Shown: piece by piece, positions 24,540 through 35,151 of the stretch | Position numbering within the stretch: position 1 is the stretch's first letter | Layout: the number at the start of each line of letters is the position of its first letter | Source of the DNA: Rhizophagus irregularis | Lineage: Eukaryota > Glomeromycota > Glomeromycetes > Glomerales > Glomeraceae | Length of the DNA: 64,000 nucleotides | Assembly (NCBI RefSeq): GCF_026210795.1 | Contig: NC_089429.1 | Span: forward strand, 558,001-622,000 | Direction of reading: 5' to 3' | The notes under the pieces: model-generated | Told to the model about the DNA's origin: nothing | Seen by the model: only the letters and a program-made list of their open reading frames with translations | Database searches by the model: none | Translations under genes and position numbers: made by a program

Positions 24540-25389
24540 GTACCAGTAATTGAGAAAAAAATTTATTTTCGGCCTTAGTTATCCTGTGTTCAATTAAGTC
24601 ATTTTGACGTTGTCACCAACATCAGCCATCCATCGGTAAACAATATTAAACACTTAAACATTAAAAATAAATTATTATCTCTTAATAACTTTAATTTATA
24701 ATTTCAAACTAGGATAATTTCCCTTAAACATATCTTGAACAACCCTTCTTTTTATAATATTTGAAGTTTCACTAAATATTATAATTCTTTAACTAGATTG
24801 TAACTCTTCATGAGTCATAATCTTTCCAATCTATTTCCATCTATTTCTAAATCATTATGACTCATTATGACTAATAACTATTTATAACTAAACTATAAAT
24901 ATAACTATTCTAAATATAAATAACTTAAAAAAATTGTTGTAACTGATCTATAAATAAATAATAACTATAAATATCATTAATAAATTGTGGAAATATCATG
25001 TGACCAATCTGATATCTACAGCTACAATGTTACAATGTTTGTTGATATCATGTAAAACCAATTCTTTTAAAGTAAACTCTTTTTTATTCTCCCATTGAGG
25101 GAATTTGAGGAGCTTGTTTTCAAGGAGGAGTTTGACTCTAAATAGACAAGTAAAATGATGAACATTATAAAAACACAGATAAAAAAAATAAAAGGTCATG
25201 TACGAGGTTTACTGCCAGAACTAATGTTATTACCACTAAGTGAAGTATTTATTAGTCCTAAATAAAAAAATAAAAAAAAACAAACATTATAAAATCATAA
25301 TAAAACAAAGTTATATGAAAGACACATACACCAACAGGGGACTTTAGAATTAAGTGACGTGAGTAGCGGTTAAAAATGGTTTTGATCAT
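24540..25389 (-). pseudogene. Pseudogene of small predicted mitochondrial membrane protein (copy beta), interrupted
   Basis: Exon 1 (25332-25389, MIKTIFNRYSRHLILKSPV) and exon 2 (25204-25257) are intact and the same length as in the 49-kb copy. Exon 3 starts at 25137 but has lost one base early on, so SFLKTS-type frames appear, and it is cut near 25021. The matching 3' end (EHRITKAENKF) is found 400 bp away at 24540-24612. An unrelated insertion of about 400 bp (24613-25020, no gene, repeated aactata motifs) separates the two parts. Confidence 0.65.
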
Positions 25390-25811
25390 TCTTATAGTTA
25401 GAACTTAGAAATATAGCTCAAAATTTTTTTTGAGAGAAATTGAGAGTTTCTTAGTTTTTTCGATTATCCTTACACTTGAGAAAAATGATCTAATCATATT
25501 ACAGAATTAATCAGTACTGATGCAATTAAAATATTTTTTCTTTTTACTCACTTAAATTTGCACATTTTTTGCAAAAAATTACTCGTGTATGATAAATGAT
25601 GAAATAAATTTATAAATTCATAATAGTAATAATTAATAATTGAATAATCCTATATAAATAATTCAACGTAAAATAAATAATAAAAATGAATTTATGGGAA
25701 AAAGTCTAATTTTTGTTTTTTAGCCGCTTCGTAATATTGATTCTTATTAATATATGGCCGTTTTGCAATAACATTACCAATAGAAGCTTCTCCAATCCCC
25801 TCATGGGTATT
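25390..25811. other. Spacer with kinase 3'-flank repeat downstream of the CRN gene
   Basis: No gene. 25411-25436 (tagctcaaaattttttttga) and 25582-25690 (actcgtgtatgataaatgat and on) match 29608-29632 and 29634-29830 on the other side of the CRN gene, giving direct repeats about 4.1-4.2 kb apart. Confidence 0.6.
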
Positions 25812-28296
25812 TTATAAACTATTTATTTCCCAAAAATTTGGATTTATCGCTTTAGTAAAAGCAAATGTGGCTCGTGCTGAAAAAATAGGGCCAAAGTAGC
25901 TCTTAAAATTATCCGTTGAAACGATCAGAATATTTGATGTCTTTTTTCTTTCCCTGTATGGTTGCGAGGTAAATATTATCGTTATAGGTTGATAATTTTG
26001 AAGCTCAGGACTTCCCTCAATGCCACTTAAATTCTTATCATCTTCCTTATAGACATTACTCTCGGTCATCTTTACTGAGCAATAGTCCCATTTGTTTTGA
26101 CCCATTATGAGATAATAAACTCCATTTTCATCTTCCATAACAAGAAATATATCTGCAAATTCAGCAGAACTACCGTTAACAACCACAGATCGACCATCCT
26201 TCCAGTGGATCTTTGTACCATCAGATTTAAGCGTCAAATCTAAACTTAATGGAAATTGCTCTCTCGCCTCATATGTAAAGAGCTTTTTCAATTTCATAAT
26301 AATATCTAAGTCATTGTTTGTTCCACAAGCACCAGGATGTAGTTCTCGAAGGGATAGCTTATCCTTTCCCATTTTAATGGCCAGATTGACCCGAAAGGAA
26401 ATATGATGTGCCACGAATAATTCCCATCTCTGCCAATACTTTACTTGAAAGGTCTTTGCAAGATTCACATTAACAATCTTTAAGATATCGTTGTAAAGGC
26501 AAATAAAAAAAAATGGCATTTCAATAAGGTATAAACATGGAGAGAGAGGAGAGAGAGCAAAATGTCCATCACTTTGCAGATCTTTGACAGTAATTTTTAG
26601 CTTCTCATCTAAGCATTCGTCTTCATCAATAGGGATCCCCTCAACACAATGATACAAAAGTTTTATGGCAAGTTCCTTATTACCTTCCACTTTATAATAA
26701 ATGTTGTACATTTTTTCAAGATCACCCTTAACATTTGTGAAAATATTATCATAATCATGACTTTCAAGTTCCCGAAAGAATTCTTCTCCATTATCACATA
26801 ATTTCATAAAACATATGGTAAAGAGTTGTTCAAGTGCACGAGGCAAACCTCCAGTGTCCATCAGCAGTTGTATAAGTGGAACACAAAACTTCCATTTATA
26901 TACATGGTTTTCTGTTGGTGCTTTAAATTTTGTCGCAAAATGGTCCATAATTCGAATTATCGATGCATTGTCCAATAATGGACAATCAACAAATTGAAAT
27001 GAGATATCCGCAGTTTTTTTTTGTTCAGCAATAGCTCGTGGTGCTGTTCCTGAGAGGAATGGCTGTATAAATGTAAGGTTTTCAGTAAGCATGTATTTTG
27101 CAAGGTTGCGGATCATATTCTTAAATAATTCTTTTGTTTTATTTTTTGCATCCCAGGCATCAATCTTATGAAATTTATCAATGTGAAGATACAAGAATAA
27201 TTTTTGATTGTTGGAGAACTTCAGAGATTTATAGCAATAATTAATGACGGACTCAAAAAAAAAAATATCGTTGCCATATGCAAGAACTAAAGATCGGAAT
27301 ACTTGAAATGTGATGTAATAATTTTTTTCCATAAAGAATACATAAGCAATCCGCAATCCAAAAATTACTGTTGGTATAAGTTCACAGTCATAGTCATCAA
27401 GGTAAAGGCTAGTTCCAAAATCCATATAGAGATATTCAAAATGTACGTCATTCCATTCTTGTGGTGGTTTCCAGTTTTTTTGGATGTGATCAAATAGTTC
27501 CATTCCAAACCGAGTTTTTCCTATTTAAAAAATTTCAGATACAGATAGCAATTTATATAAATCATTTAGAAAAGGCATAAGGAACTTACCTATCCCGGGG
27601 GCTCCTGAGCTGACGAAACACCAATAATTCAAATTGCCTATCACTCCCTCAACATTAGCTCTTGTAGTTTCTTCAACTCGAACCAATGCTTCTCTAAATT
27701 CACGATGTTGCAGTGGCATGTCTAATTGGTTAGGTGATTTAGGCTTAGACTTTCTTTTTTTCAAATTCTTCGAAATTTCCTCAATAATTTCTTCAACTAA
27801 GAGAAGCAATTAAAATTGGCATTTGGAAAAATTCAAGCGATAACGATTGTATGCGTACTTACCAGTTTTCAAAGATTTTAATTGTCCTGATCCTTTGAAA
27901 AAAAGTTATGGTTGAGGAAATGTGATATAAACAATAAAATCAATTCTTGTTCAAGAGGTAAAACATTGGGAGACACTTACCAGTGGTGGTGGGCTTTGGC
28001 AGTTCTACGATGATGTGGATGTGCTCACTAGAAAGTTGTTCTTTGAAAACTTGCCCAATAGTTTTGAGGTCACTGTCCAGCTCCTCACCTCTGAACTTTA
28101 CTTTGATGTCGATTCCTTCATATATCTCTTGCTTTTTGCTTTCAGGAATATTGACTTTCCATAATATCAGTTTGTGTGCAGGTCCAGCCAATCCTGCTTG
28201 CTCCTTGATAGCTCTCTTGAGATGTCTTATGGTCTTGCCTGTATCGAAATCAACAGGAAATGCGTTCTTTTCACCTAAAACAATACAACCTAACAT
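25812..28296 (-). CDS. Crinkler (CRN) family protein: ubiquitin-like header, P-loop NTPase, nuclease-like end; about 753 aa
   Basis: Exons in coding order: 27981-28296, 27863-27892, 27590-27796, 25812-27520; total 2262 nt, in frame, all junctions phase 1. Residues 1-105 are a CRN header (GCIVLGEKNAFPVDF start, LWKVNIP, closing IHIIVELP), a ubiquitin-like fold in this family. A basic stretch NLKKRKSKPKS (126-136) could be a nuclear signal. A Walker A loop GAPGIGKT (180-187) spans the exon 3/4 junction. Near the C-terminus D641...Q659xK661 with hydrophobic strands resembles the restriction-nuclease-like motif of CRN C-terminal domains. CRN proteins in oomycetes, chytrids and mycorrhizal fungi are thought to act in host nuclei or in inter-organism conflict. 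No signal peptide is visible. Function here is by family only. Confidence 0.85.
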
Positions 28297-29856
28297 AATT
28301 TTGGTATATCTATAATTGCGAAAATAGAGAGTAGTTCAAAAAAAATCGAATTTAGTTTGTACCCAGAATTGCGAAAGTACTCAAATTTTATCATATATAC
28401 TGTATATACATTTTCATAAGCAATCATTGACTAATTACTACGAACTGTGAGTCAGTAATACTACGAACTGAGTCAGCGATGTGTCAAAAATCAATTCAAA
28501 TTACAAAAAAAATTTATCAATCAAAAATCAGCCACATATCACAATGTCACATGAGAGTGCCAATCAAAATAATTTCCAGTTGTGAAGACATTACGCAACA
28601 AGGTATGTTATGACTGTACATTTGCAAGAAAGCTTATAAAACTAATATCCATTTTTTTTTGTTAGGTGGAGAACATAAATTTACCAAGGTCAATATTGTT
28701 AATTTATTTCTGACTCAGCATATTCTATGTATATGTTATTACTATTCTGGTCTGGAGTGATAACTAACATCGAAGATGTCAAACTGACCAGTTGTGACAA
28801 AAAGGTCAAATAGTAAGATTGATAATATTGTAACAAAATATAAGGGTATCACTAATAATTTCCAATAGAAAAATAATAATGATGGTAACTAATGTAAGAG
28901 TTTCTTAAGAATAGAAATCTATCAAACAAATAATGATAAAACACAAGGTTAAACAGTAAAACACGTGAAAAGTTTACTGCAATAAATCATACAAAAAAAA
29001 ATAATACTTCGGATAACACAATCTAAACTCTCTGTTAGATCTACCCAGGTGTTAACAACTTTTATTCAAAAGAAGATATTACCCTATATATGTTTACATT
29101 TTCACACATGACAGTTTGAACTAATCAATATTATCCTATTATACTAATATGATTAATCAAGCAATTATCTGTAAAAACTTTTCTATTACCATTTTGTATA
29201 AGTTCCATATATCTATATAATTCATCAATCTCAAGAACTAACTAATAAACTAATGTTATAATAATTAAACTGATACTTATAATTGAATATTTATGAGTCA
29301 AAAGCAATAATAATACTAAAAGTAGTTAATTAATGTAAGTAACTAATAAAACTAAAATATATTATAAGAAATGTTTCATAATCATGGGAATTCTGCACAC
29401 TACATCATGTGACTTGTTCGATCTTCAACTATTTCCATGGGAATAATTTTAAATAATTCTTTCTTAAGCAAAAATTTTGGTAACACATAAGTGACGACCA
29501 TTTTATTCTATCCAGAATATCAATGTTGGGGCAATGAAATCGGATTAGAGTTAATGTTGAGATATTATGTTAGTATAGATAGTTTAACACTTGTGTAGGT
29601 CTGTATAGTAGCTCAAAATTTTTTTTGAAAATCACTCGTGTATGATAAATGATGAAATAAATTTATAAATTCATAATAATAATAATTTCTTTATTTAATA
29701 ATTGAATAATCCTATAAAAAAATAAGAATGACTAAATTATTTAAATTACAAACTAAGAATCTTCCTATTACTCTATAATCTTAGTGTTTAAATAATTCAA
29801 CATAAAATAAATAATAAAAATGAATTTGCAGTCAAATTATCAAATTGTAAATTAAT
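28297..29856. other. CRN upstream region and kinase 3' flank, no gene
   Basis: 28297-29600 is the upstream side of the CRN gene, with no supported open frame. From 29608 a direct repeat shared with the downstream side of the CRN gene begins, continuing into the 3' flank of kinase copy 5. Confidence 0.55.
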
Positions 29857-32131
29857 TTAAGATTCATCTATTAAATAGATAGATTAGTAAATAAATGTAA
29901 TTTATTATTTTAATACATTATTAAAAATACTAAATATTAAACAAACCATCAAGAATTTCTGATTTAACTTGTTCTGAATGAAGACTTGGATTATTTTGTT
30001 CTTCATCTGTAAAAGTAAATAAATAGAATAATGACTAATTTACATTATAAATAATTTAACAAATATGGCTTACCATTAGTACCAATATTTAATTGTTGTT
30101 GCACGAATTCTCTCTCATGGTCATTTTGAACGTCTGCTATCATCAATAAATTAAATTATTAATATACTTATCAACAAAAATATTATAAGAAAATTAGGAT
30201 TGATAAATAAATAAATATTTTAAGGCTTTACCATTCTCTATTTTTAATTTTTTGGATAATCTTGGTGATTCTTTACTATCATTATCTAAAATTAAGATAT
30301 CAGTAAATTAGTATTTATTTATTATAAAACACTAATAAGAATAAACTATTGGAACTAATTGGTATATATTGATTACTCGATTTACTAAGATTACTAGCTA
30401 TAATAAAATGAATCATTTAATATTATATTGTATAAAATTCAATATAATTTTAATAAATACTTACCATTACTAGAAATACTAAAATCATATGATCTACTGA
30501 TATAAAATGCTATTTAAAAAAAGAGATTATTTCAATCTATTTATTTATTAATAAAGGACTTTATACTAAAACATTATTATTTTATATTACCTTTTTGTTC
30601 TTCTATTATTATTTATAAAATAAAAAAGATATTATTAATAATATTGAACATTAAAAAATTAAATTAATAATATACAGTATATGAAACACTTTATACCTTC
30701 TGTTGCATTTTTTGGTTCAGGTAGGTTTTCAAATTTATAAATTTTACTTGTAAATGATTTACTATACATGTTAATTTTTTCTTTATCTACTTTTGCTATT
30801 AATTGAGGTAATTCATTTGAATTATTTTGATAATATGTTTTAATTTCTCTGATTTTTTCCAAAAGTGCACGAGTTTCAGGTCTTTTTAATGGATTAGCAT
30901 TCCAACATTGTTCCATTAAACTTTTATATTTTGAAGGAATTTCTGATATAATTTTTGGTCTTATACCATCAATAATATTAATTGCAAGAATACAATCATG
31001 TTCATAATTCATAAATGGAGGTTGTCCAAATGAAATTTCCCACATAAGCATTGCAATACTATAAATATCAGATTTAAAAGTATATCCTCTTCCAATAATA
31101 ACTTCAGGTGCTATGTAAGGAAGATTTCCATATATACTTGTTGATGGTTTGTCTGCAGGACCACAAAATCCTAGATCACTAATTTCATCATTAAAATGGG
31201 AATATAATATATTTCCAGAATGCAAATCTCTGTGAGTTGAATTCTCTTCATGAATATAATAAAGTGCTTCAATTATTTCATAAGTAATTCTAATTCTTTC
31301 ATTCCATGTAAGTTGATTATGATTTTGTTGTAAAAATTCTCTTAAATTTACATCCATTCCTCTCATTACAAGTAAATAATTTCCATTTGATGGATTTTTT
31401 GTTAAACCGAAACATTGAACAATCACTGAACTTTTGTTGCTTAAAGTTAAATGTGATCTAACCTTAAAAATATTTAAAAAACTTAATTTTAAAATTTAAT
31501 TATTAATAATAAATTTTATTATTTTTTTAAAGTTACCAACCTCTTCAAACCAACTTTGACTTGCATTTTCAACATTTTTTAATTCTTTAAGTATTACTTT
31601 ATGAATTCCAAATCTTATTAATTGTTGTTCTTTAGAATCCCATTCTTCATATTGACCATCAATCCATTTTGCTGTGTAAATCTCTGAGAACCCACCTTTT
31701 GTCAGATATTCAATATTTTGTAAGTTATTAAATGGGATCCATTCAATAATAACATTTGGTCTAAGTGTTTCCGTTTGGCAATTTTTTATTAAATTATCGA
31801 TATCATTATTTCCAGATGTCCAATTTGGAAAATTTGCTCTTAAATAATTTCGAACACAATATTCACAATATAATGTAGCTAAACATTTTTGGTTACAATG
31901 TTCACAAATTCTTCTCGTTCCTGAATTATAAAGAATTTTATCTCGGTCATAAGATTTATTATTTTTTCTTATTGCTTCAGTTTTTTCTTCTTCTGTAAGA
32001 GAATCATCATCAAGAATTTTTTGTTCACAAAATTTGTATTGTTTATGAAAGCCAACACAAATACTATAATCAATTGACATATGGGCTCTCCTAAGTGCTG
32101 CTTCTATTAAATTCTTTCGAATATTAGACAT
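29857..32131 (-). CDS. TKL-type protein kinase with N-terminal Cys motif (copy 5), 9 exons, about 550 aa
   Basis: Exons in coding order: 31541-32131, 30697-31462, 30591-30602, 30465-30509, 30347-30397, 30232-30285, 30074-30136, 29947-30006, 29857-29867; total 1653 nt, in frame. A longer upstream open frame reaches 32251, but the start is set at 32131 because MSNIRKNL is shared by all copies and the A-rich leader begins there. Cys motif RICEHCNQKC..CEYC, TKGGFSEIY, VILK, HRDLHSGN, DLGFC and APE are present; two residues are missing just before DLG (NDEISDLG). Intron 1 ends AAG rather than TAG. The exon 5 donor is eroded to AATA|GTTTAT, a weak site. It ends Asp-Glu-Ser-stop. Paired with the AKR gene 3 kb upstream. 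Confidence 0.82.
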
Positions 32132-32225
32132 TTTTGTAAAAAAAAAAAATTTTTTTTTTAATAATTGAAAAAAAAAAGTTTCCATTGATGGTAAAATTGG
32201 TGCGACCAACAAACAAAACAAAGAA

Positions 32226-32254
32226 GTATTGTCTACTGATCTGCCTGTCATGTG
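32226..32254 (-). promoter_or_regulatory. Conserved upstream block of kinase family (copy 5)
   Basis: The block tattgtctactgatctgcct followed by gtcatgtgc lies about 100-125 bases upstream of the copy 5 ATG, as in the other copies. Confidence 0.4.
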
Positions 32255-32772
32255 CTACATTGTCAGCAAATTAAATAAAGGTTCTTATATTTTCATTTAA
32301 CTTGTGAGATCATTTTTATCTATTTATTTATTTCTTGTAAAACATGATGTAAAAAATACAGAGGCACCAATAACATTAAAGATTGTACAAAAAAAAAAAA
32401 TAAAAAAAAAAAGTTTTAAAATATATTTCTGCTAAACTAATGAAATGTATTTCTTAAAAATGATGTTTTTGGAAAATAGATTTTATTAATCAAATCCTCA
32501 TAAAATTCAATATATCACTCTATAAATTGATAAAATAAATTTCAATTGGATCCATGATATCAATAAATTCCAGTGAAAAAAAAATCATATCATCAATTGT
32601 CTTTATTTCTCTTCAGTTAACTAAATTAATAATTTTAATAATTAATATTATATTTTTAAAATTGTGCTTAATTTTTATTTTTAGTTATTATGTTTAATTG
32701 AGTCAAAATTTAAAGTTTCAAAAAATAGAAGTCAAAATTCAATTTTGATGATTAAATTTTAGTTGCATAATA
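32255..32772. other. Kinase upstream spacer, no gene
   Basis: No gene seen. The tttctgctaaactaatgaaa and gatgtttttggaaaatagat blocks (about 32430-32530) repeat those upstream of copies 1 and 2. Confidence 0.5.
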
Positions 32773-33003
32773 GGACCCAGAAATATATGTATAGGAGTCA
32801 GGTGATGAAAAAAATTTTTTACTATTAGCTGTACGCATTTTTTCAGGGCCGGAATTATGATAATGTCAGTCAGTTACTATAATAGGAAATGAAATTCTGA
32901 CTGGTATTATCAAAAATTATCTAAAAAAGGAAAGATTTTCATGATTTTTTAGTTCAAAATACGCAAACTTAAGCCTGATCCTTTTATATATATTTCTGGG
33001 TCC
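32773..33003. mobile_element. MITE with inverted ends and 9-10 bp target duplication
   Basis: It begins ggacccagaaatatatgtat and ends, inverted, atatatatttctgggtcc; outside each end is ttgcataata. The paralogous sites upstream of copy 3 (tttgcataatttttcgataa, 15894) and copy 1 (tgtataataaatatatcgat, 3130) lack the 231-bp insert, so the borders and duplication are supported by empty sites. A 9-10 bp duplication suits a Mutator-like or hAT-like family. No coding capacity. Confidence 0.75.
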
Positions 33004-33524
33004 TTGCATAATATTTCGATAACATAATACGTAAAATACTATTCAAAGTTATTTATTGTATAATAAGTCTACAAATTTAAAAATTAAAGTACATGTATTA
33101 CGAAGATGATAAGATATATCTCTTTTTGAATATAATGACATTATAGATGACAGTATCTATTTTATGAGAACTTTCTGTTTATCACTTTATATTCACTTTT
33201 TATTGCTAAAAAAAGGAAAGTAAGGTAAAAAGGGATATCGGTCAATAGAATTCATAGAATTCCTAGTAGTAAGTATTAAACTGTGAGAAAAATTATAACC
33301 GCCATTTATGTAAAATTCTGAAGAATATCCTGATTATTCACATAATAATATTGCATCTGCTGATACAAATTAATCCAATCATTCGGTAGTAAAAAACTTA
33401 TTTTTTTTAAATTTTCTTTATGAAATTCTTATCATCGTTTTTAAATTTTTATTTGTCTCTTCATTTTTATAATTATATTAATTATATTTAACTTGTTAGG
33501 ATTTGCTGATAAAATTAATTTCTA
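33004..33524. other. Spacer paralogous to about 3130-3600, no gene
   Basis: Matches the upstream spacer of kinase copy 1 (tgtttatcactttatattca, gatatcggtcaatag). No open frame of note. Confidence 0.55.
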
Positions 33525-34160
33525 TTTTCGCTGTGAATTATATAAAAAAGTGTCACTCCACCACCCGGTAGTTAGTCGAGAATCAGGCGAAAAATCAAAC
33601 AAAAATTCTAATAAAATTTCAAACATACCATTATTTGCATCATCGATATTTACAACCAAACGAACTCGTACTTTCTACAAAGTAATAATAAGGTAGGTTT
33701 GTTTATTGTTCGTTTAGCTTCTTGAAACATGACATCACAATATTAATCAATTTTCTCGCCTTTATGGATGTTCTATAATGAAACGGACATGATACTCTTG
33801 TTATTTAATCAGCATTCTAATCTTCACCGAGAAAATCTCTGACCATCACTACACAATATCATAAATAAATTCCCATGATGGTATATGCTGAATTTTTTAA
33901 TGTTTGGCGCAAAATCGTACTTGCAAAAGAAAAATCGCCTGAACACAAAGGATGCACTATGAAGCAAATTAATATAGAATTGGAAATATTGCATATTTTT
34001 TTTTATCTCATCACTAATCTCCCAAATTTACGCTATACTATAGGTTTGCAGAAATTAGCATACCTTCTTGTAATTTACAGTATGTTAAAATCGATATTGA
34101 ATTACCTTAACGATCTAAAAGAAGTTGAAGCGTATTTAGAAAAGTTCTGTTGATATAGCT
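33525..34160. pseudogene. Duplicated coding-like relic, unrecognised (copy 2 of 2)
   Basis: Counterpart of 4501-4990: shared tcgctgtgaatt, gcatcatcgatatttacaa, cgttcgtttagcttcttgaa-type and atgtttggcgca blocks. A plus-strand open frame at 33875-34153 is AT-rich and not shared in frame with the other copy, so I do not call it a gene. The stretch from 34070 also matches 16630-16800 upstream of the AKR pseudogene. Confidence 0.35.
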
Positions 34161-34426
34161 ATCACGTTAATAATACTAGAATATTATGTGCAACTGTCAG
34201 TATCTATATATTGCGTCTTCGTATATGGATATTTGCTATAAAGGTTAATTTTACTTTTTTTCTTAACAAGATAAAGGGATTCGTATTATCATACTATTAT
34301 TTCATAAAAATTTATGTAACCTTTTTACTACTTTTAAGCGGCAGGTTGGCCAAAAGTAATCCATCATTCTCTTTTAAATGAAAAAAAAATTATATTAAAT
34401 AATATTAGTAAGTGTAAGAGTGATAC

Positions 34427-34500
34427 TAATGAACATACTATGCATCCTAAACTGGTTGCGGGAATTCTTACACCGATTTTGCCAGGTTCATGAAACAAAA
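34427..34500 (-). pseudogene. Orphan AKR exon-1 relic
   Basis: Read on the minus strand, this stretch repeats AKR exon 1: gaacctggcaaaatcggtgt against gaacttggtaaaactggtgt, then attcccgcaacc and ttaggatgcat with a donor-like gtatgttc. The reading frame is broken just before and no other AKR exons follow. It is the stump of a further AKR copy next to the gene at 35152. Confidence 0.6.
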
Positions 34501-35151
34501 TTTTTTTAAATCTAGAATTTGCAGATTATTATTTTTTTTTTTGTGAGAATGCGAGAAAACAATAGAAATTGCTTATAAATTAATAAATATCAAGTGTAAT
34601 TTACAAATTAGCGCATAAGGTCTTTTGATATTTTAGATTACTCATGGTCATGGATATTACTACTTTGTGCTACTTCGTTAGACGGGTACTGACCAGAGTT
34701 AACGAATTTAATTCTAACTGAAATAATTAGCTCTGATCAAATTAGGATAACAATTTTTATCAGGCTAAAACTCTTAGCTGGAAACAAGAAATCGAATTGT
34801 ACTCCACATAATTAATTTCTTTTAAATGAATTCTTTGTAGTTTTCATAACACATTTTCACAACATGATTAAACAGTTATAAAAGTAATATAAGAAAATTT
34901 CATGTAATATTTCTGGTTTATTGAATTTTATTTAAGAGTTGGATATAATTAACAAATAAGTTATTGTTATCTGTTATAATTTCAATCGATTGGTAAAGTA
35001 GCAATACATCGTTAAAAATAGGTTTATATTGAAGGTAGCTTTTTTTTACAAATCCAAAGACTATATTATATATGTATAAGGAAAATATTAATTCATTGCA
35101 AATAAATAAAAAAGACAAATATATTTACAAATAATTATAATTTCCTACCTT
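34501..35151. other. AKR 3' region, no gene
   Basis: Matches 16850-17330 downstream of the AKR pseudogene. It also holds a decayed version of the old last AKR exon: tctttggatttgtaa on the minus strand at about 35045-35060, now beyond the stop codon of the gene. Confidence 0.5.

Noticed and set aside
24613..25020. Terminal inverted repeats around the insertion in pseudogene beta
   Set aside because: The ends do not pair convincingly and no target duplication could be fixed.
26815..28315. Plus-strand open frames opposite the CRN gene
   Set aside because: Antisense shadows of CRN exons.
32132..32251. Upstream extension of kinase copy 5 to an earlier ATG
   Set aside because: No other copy has it; the conserved start MSNIRKNL and the upstream regulatory block argue for the ATG at 32131.
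33875..34153. Plus-strand open frame of 92 residues
   Set aside because: The related sequence at 4501-4990 does not keep this frame, and the 3' half is plain AT-rich DNA.
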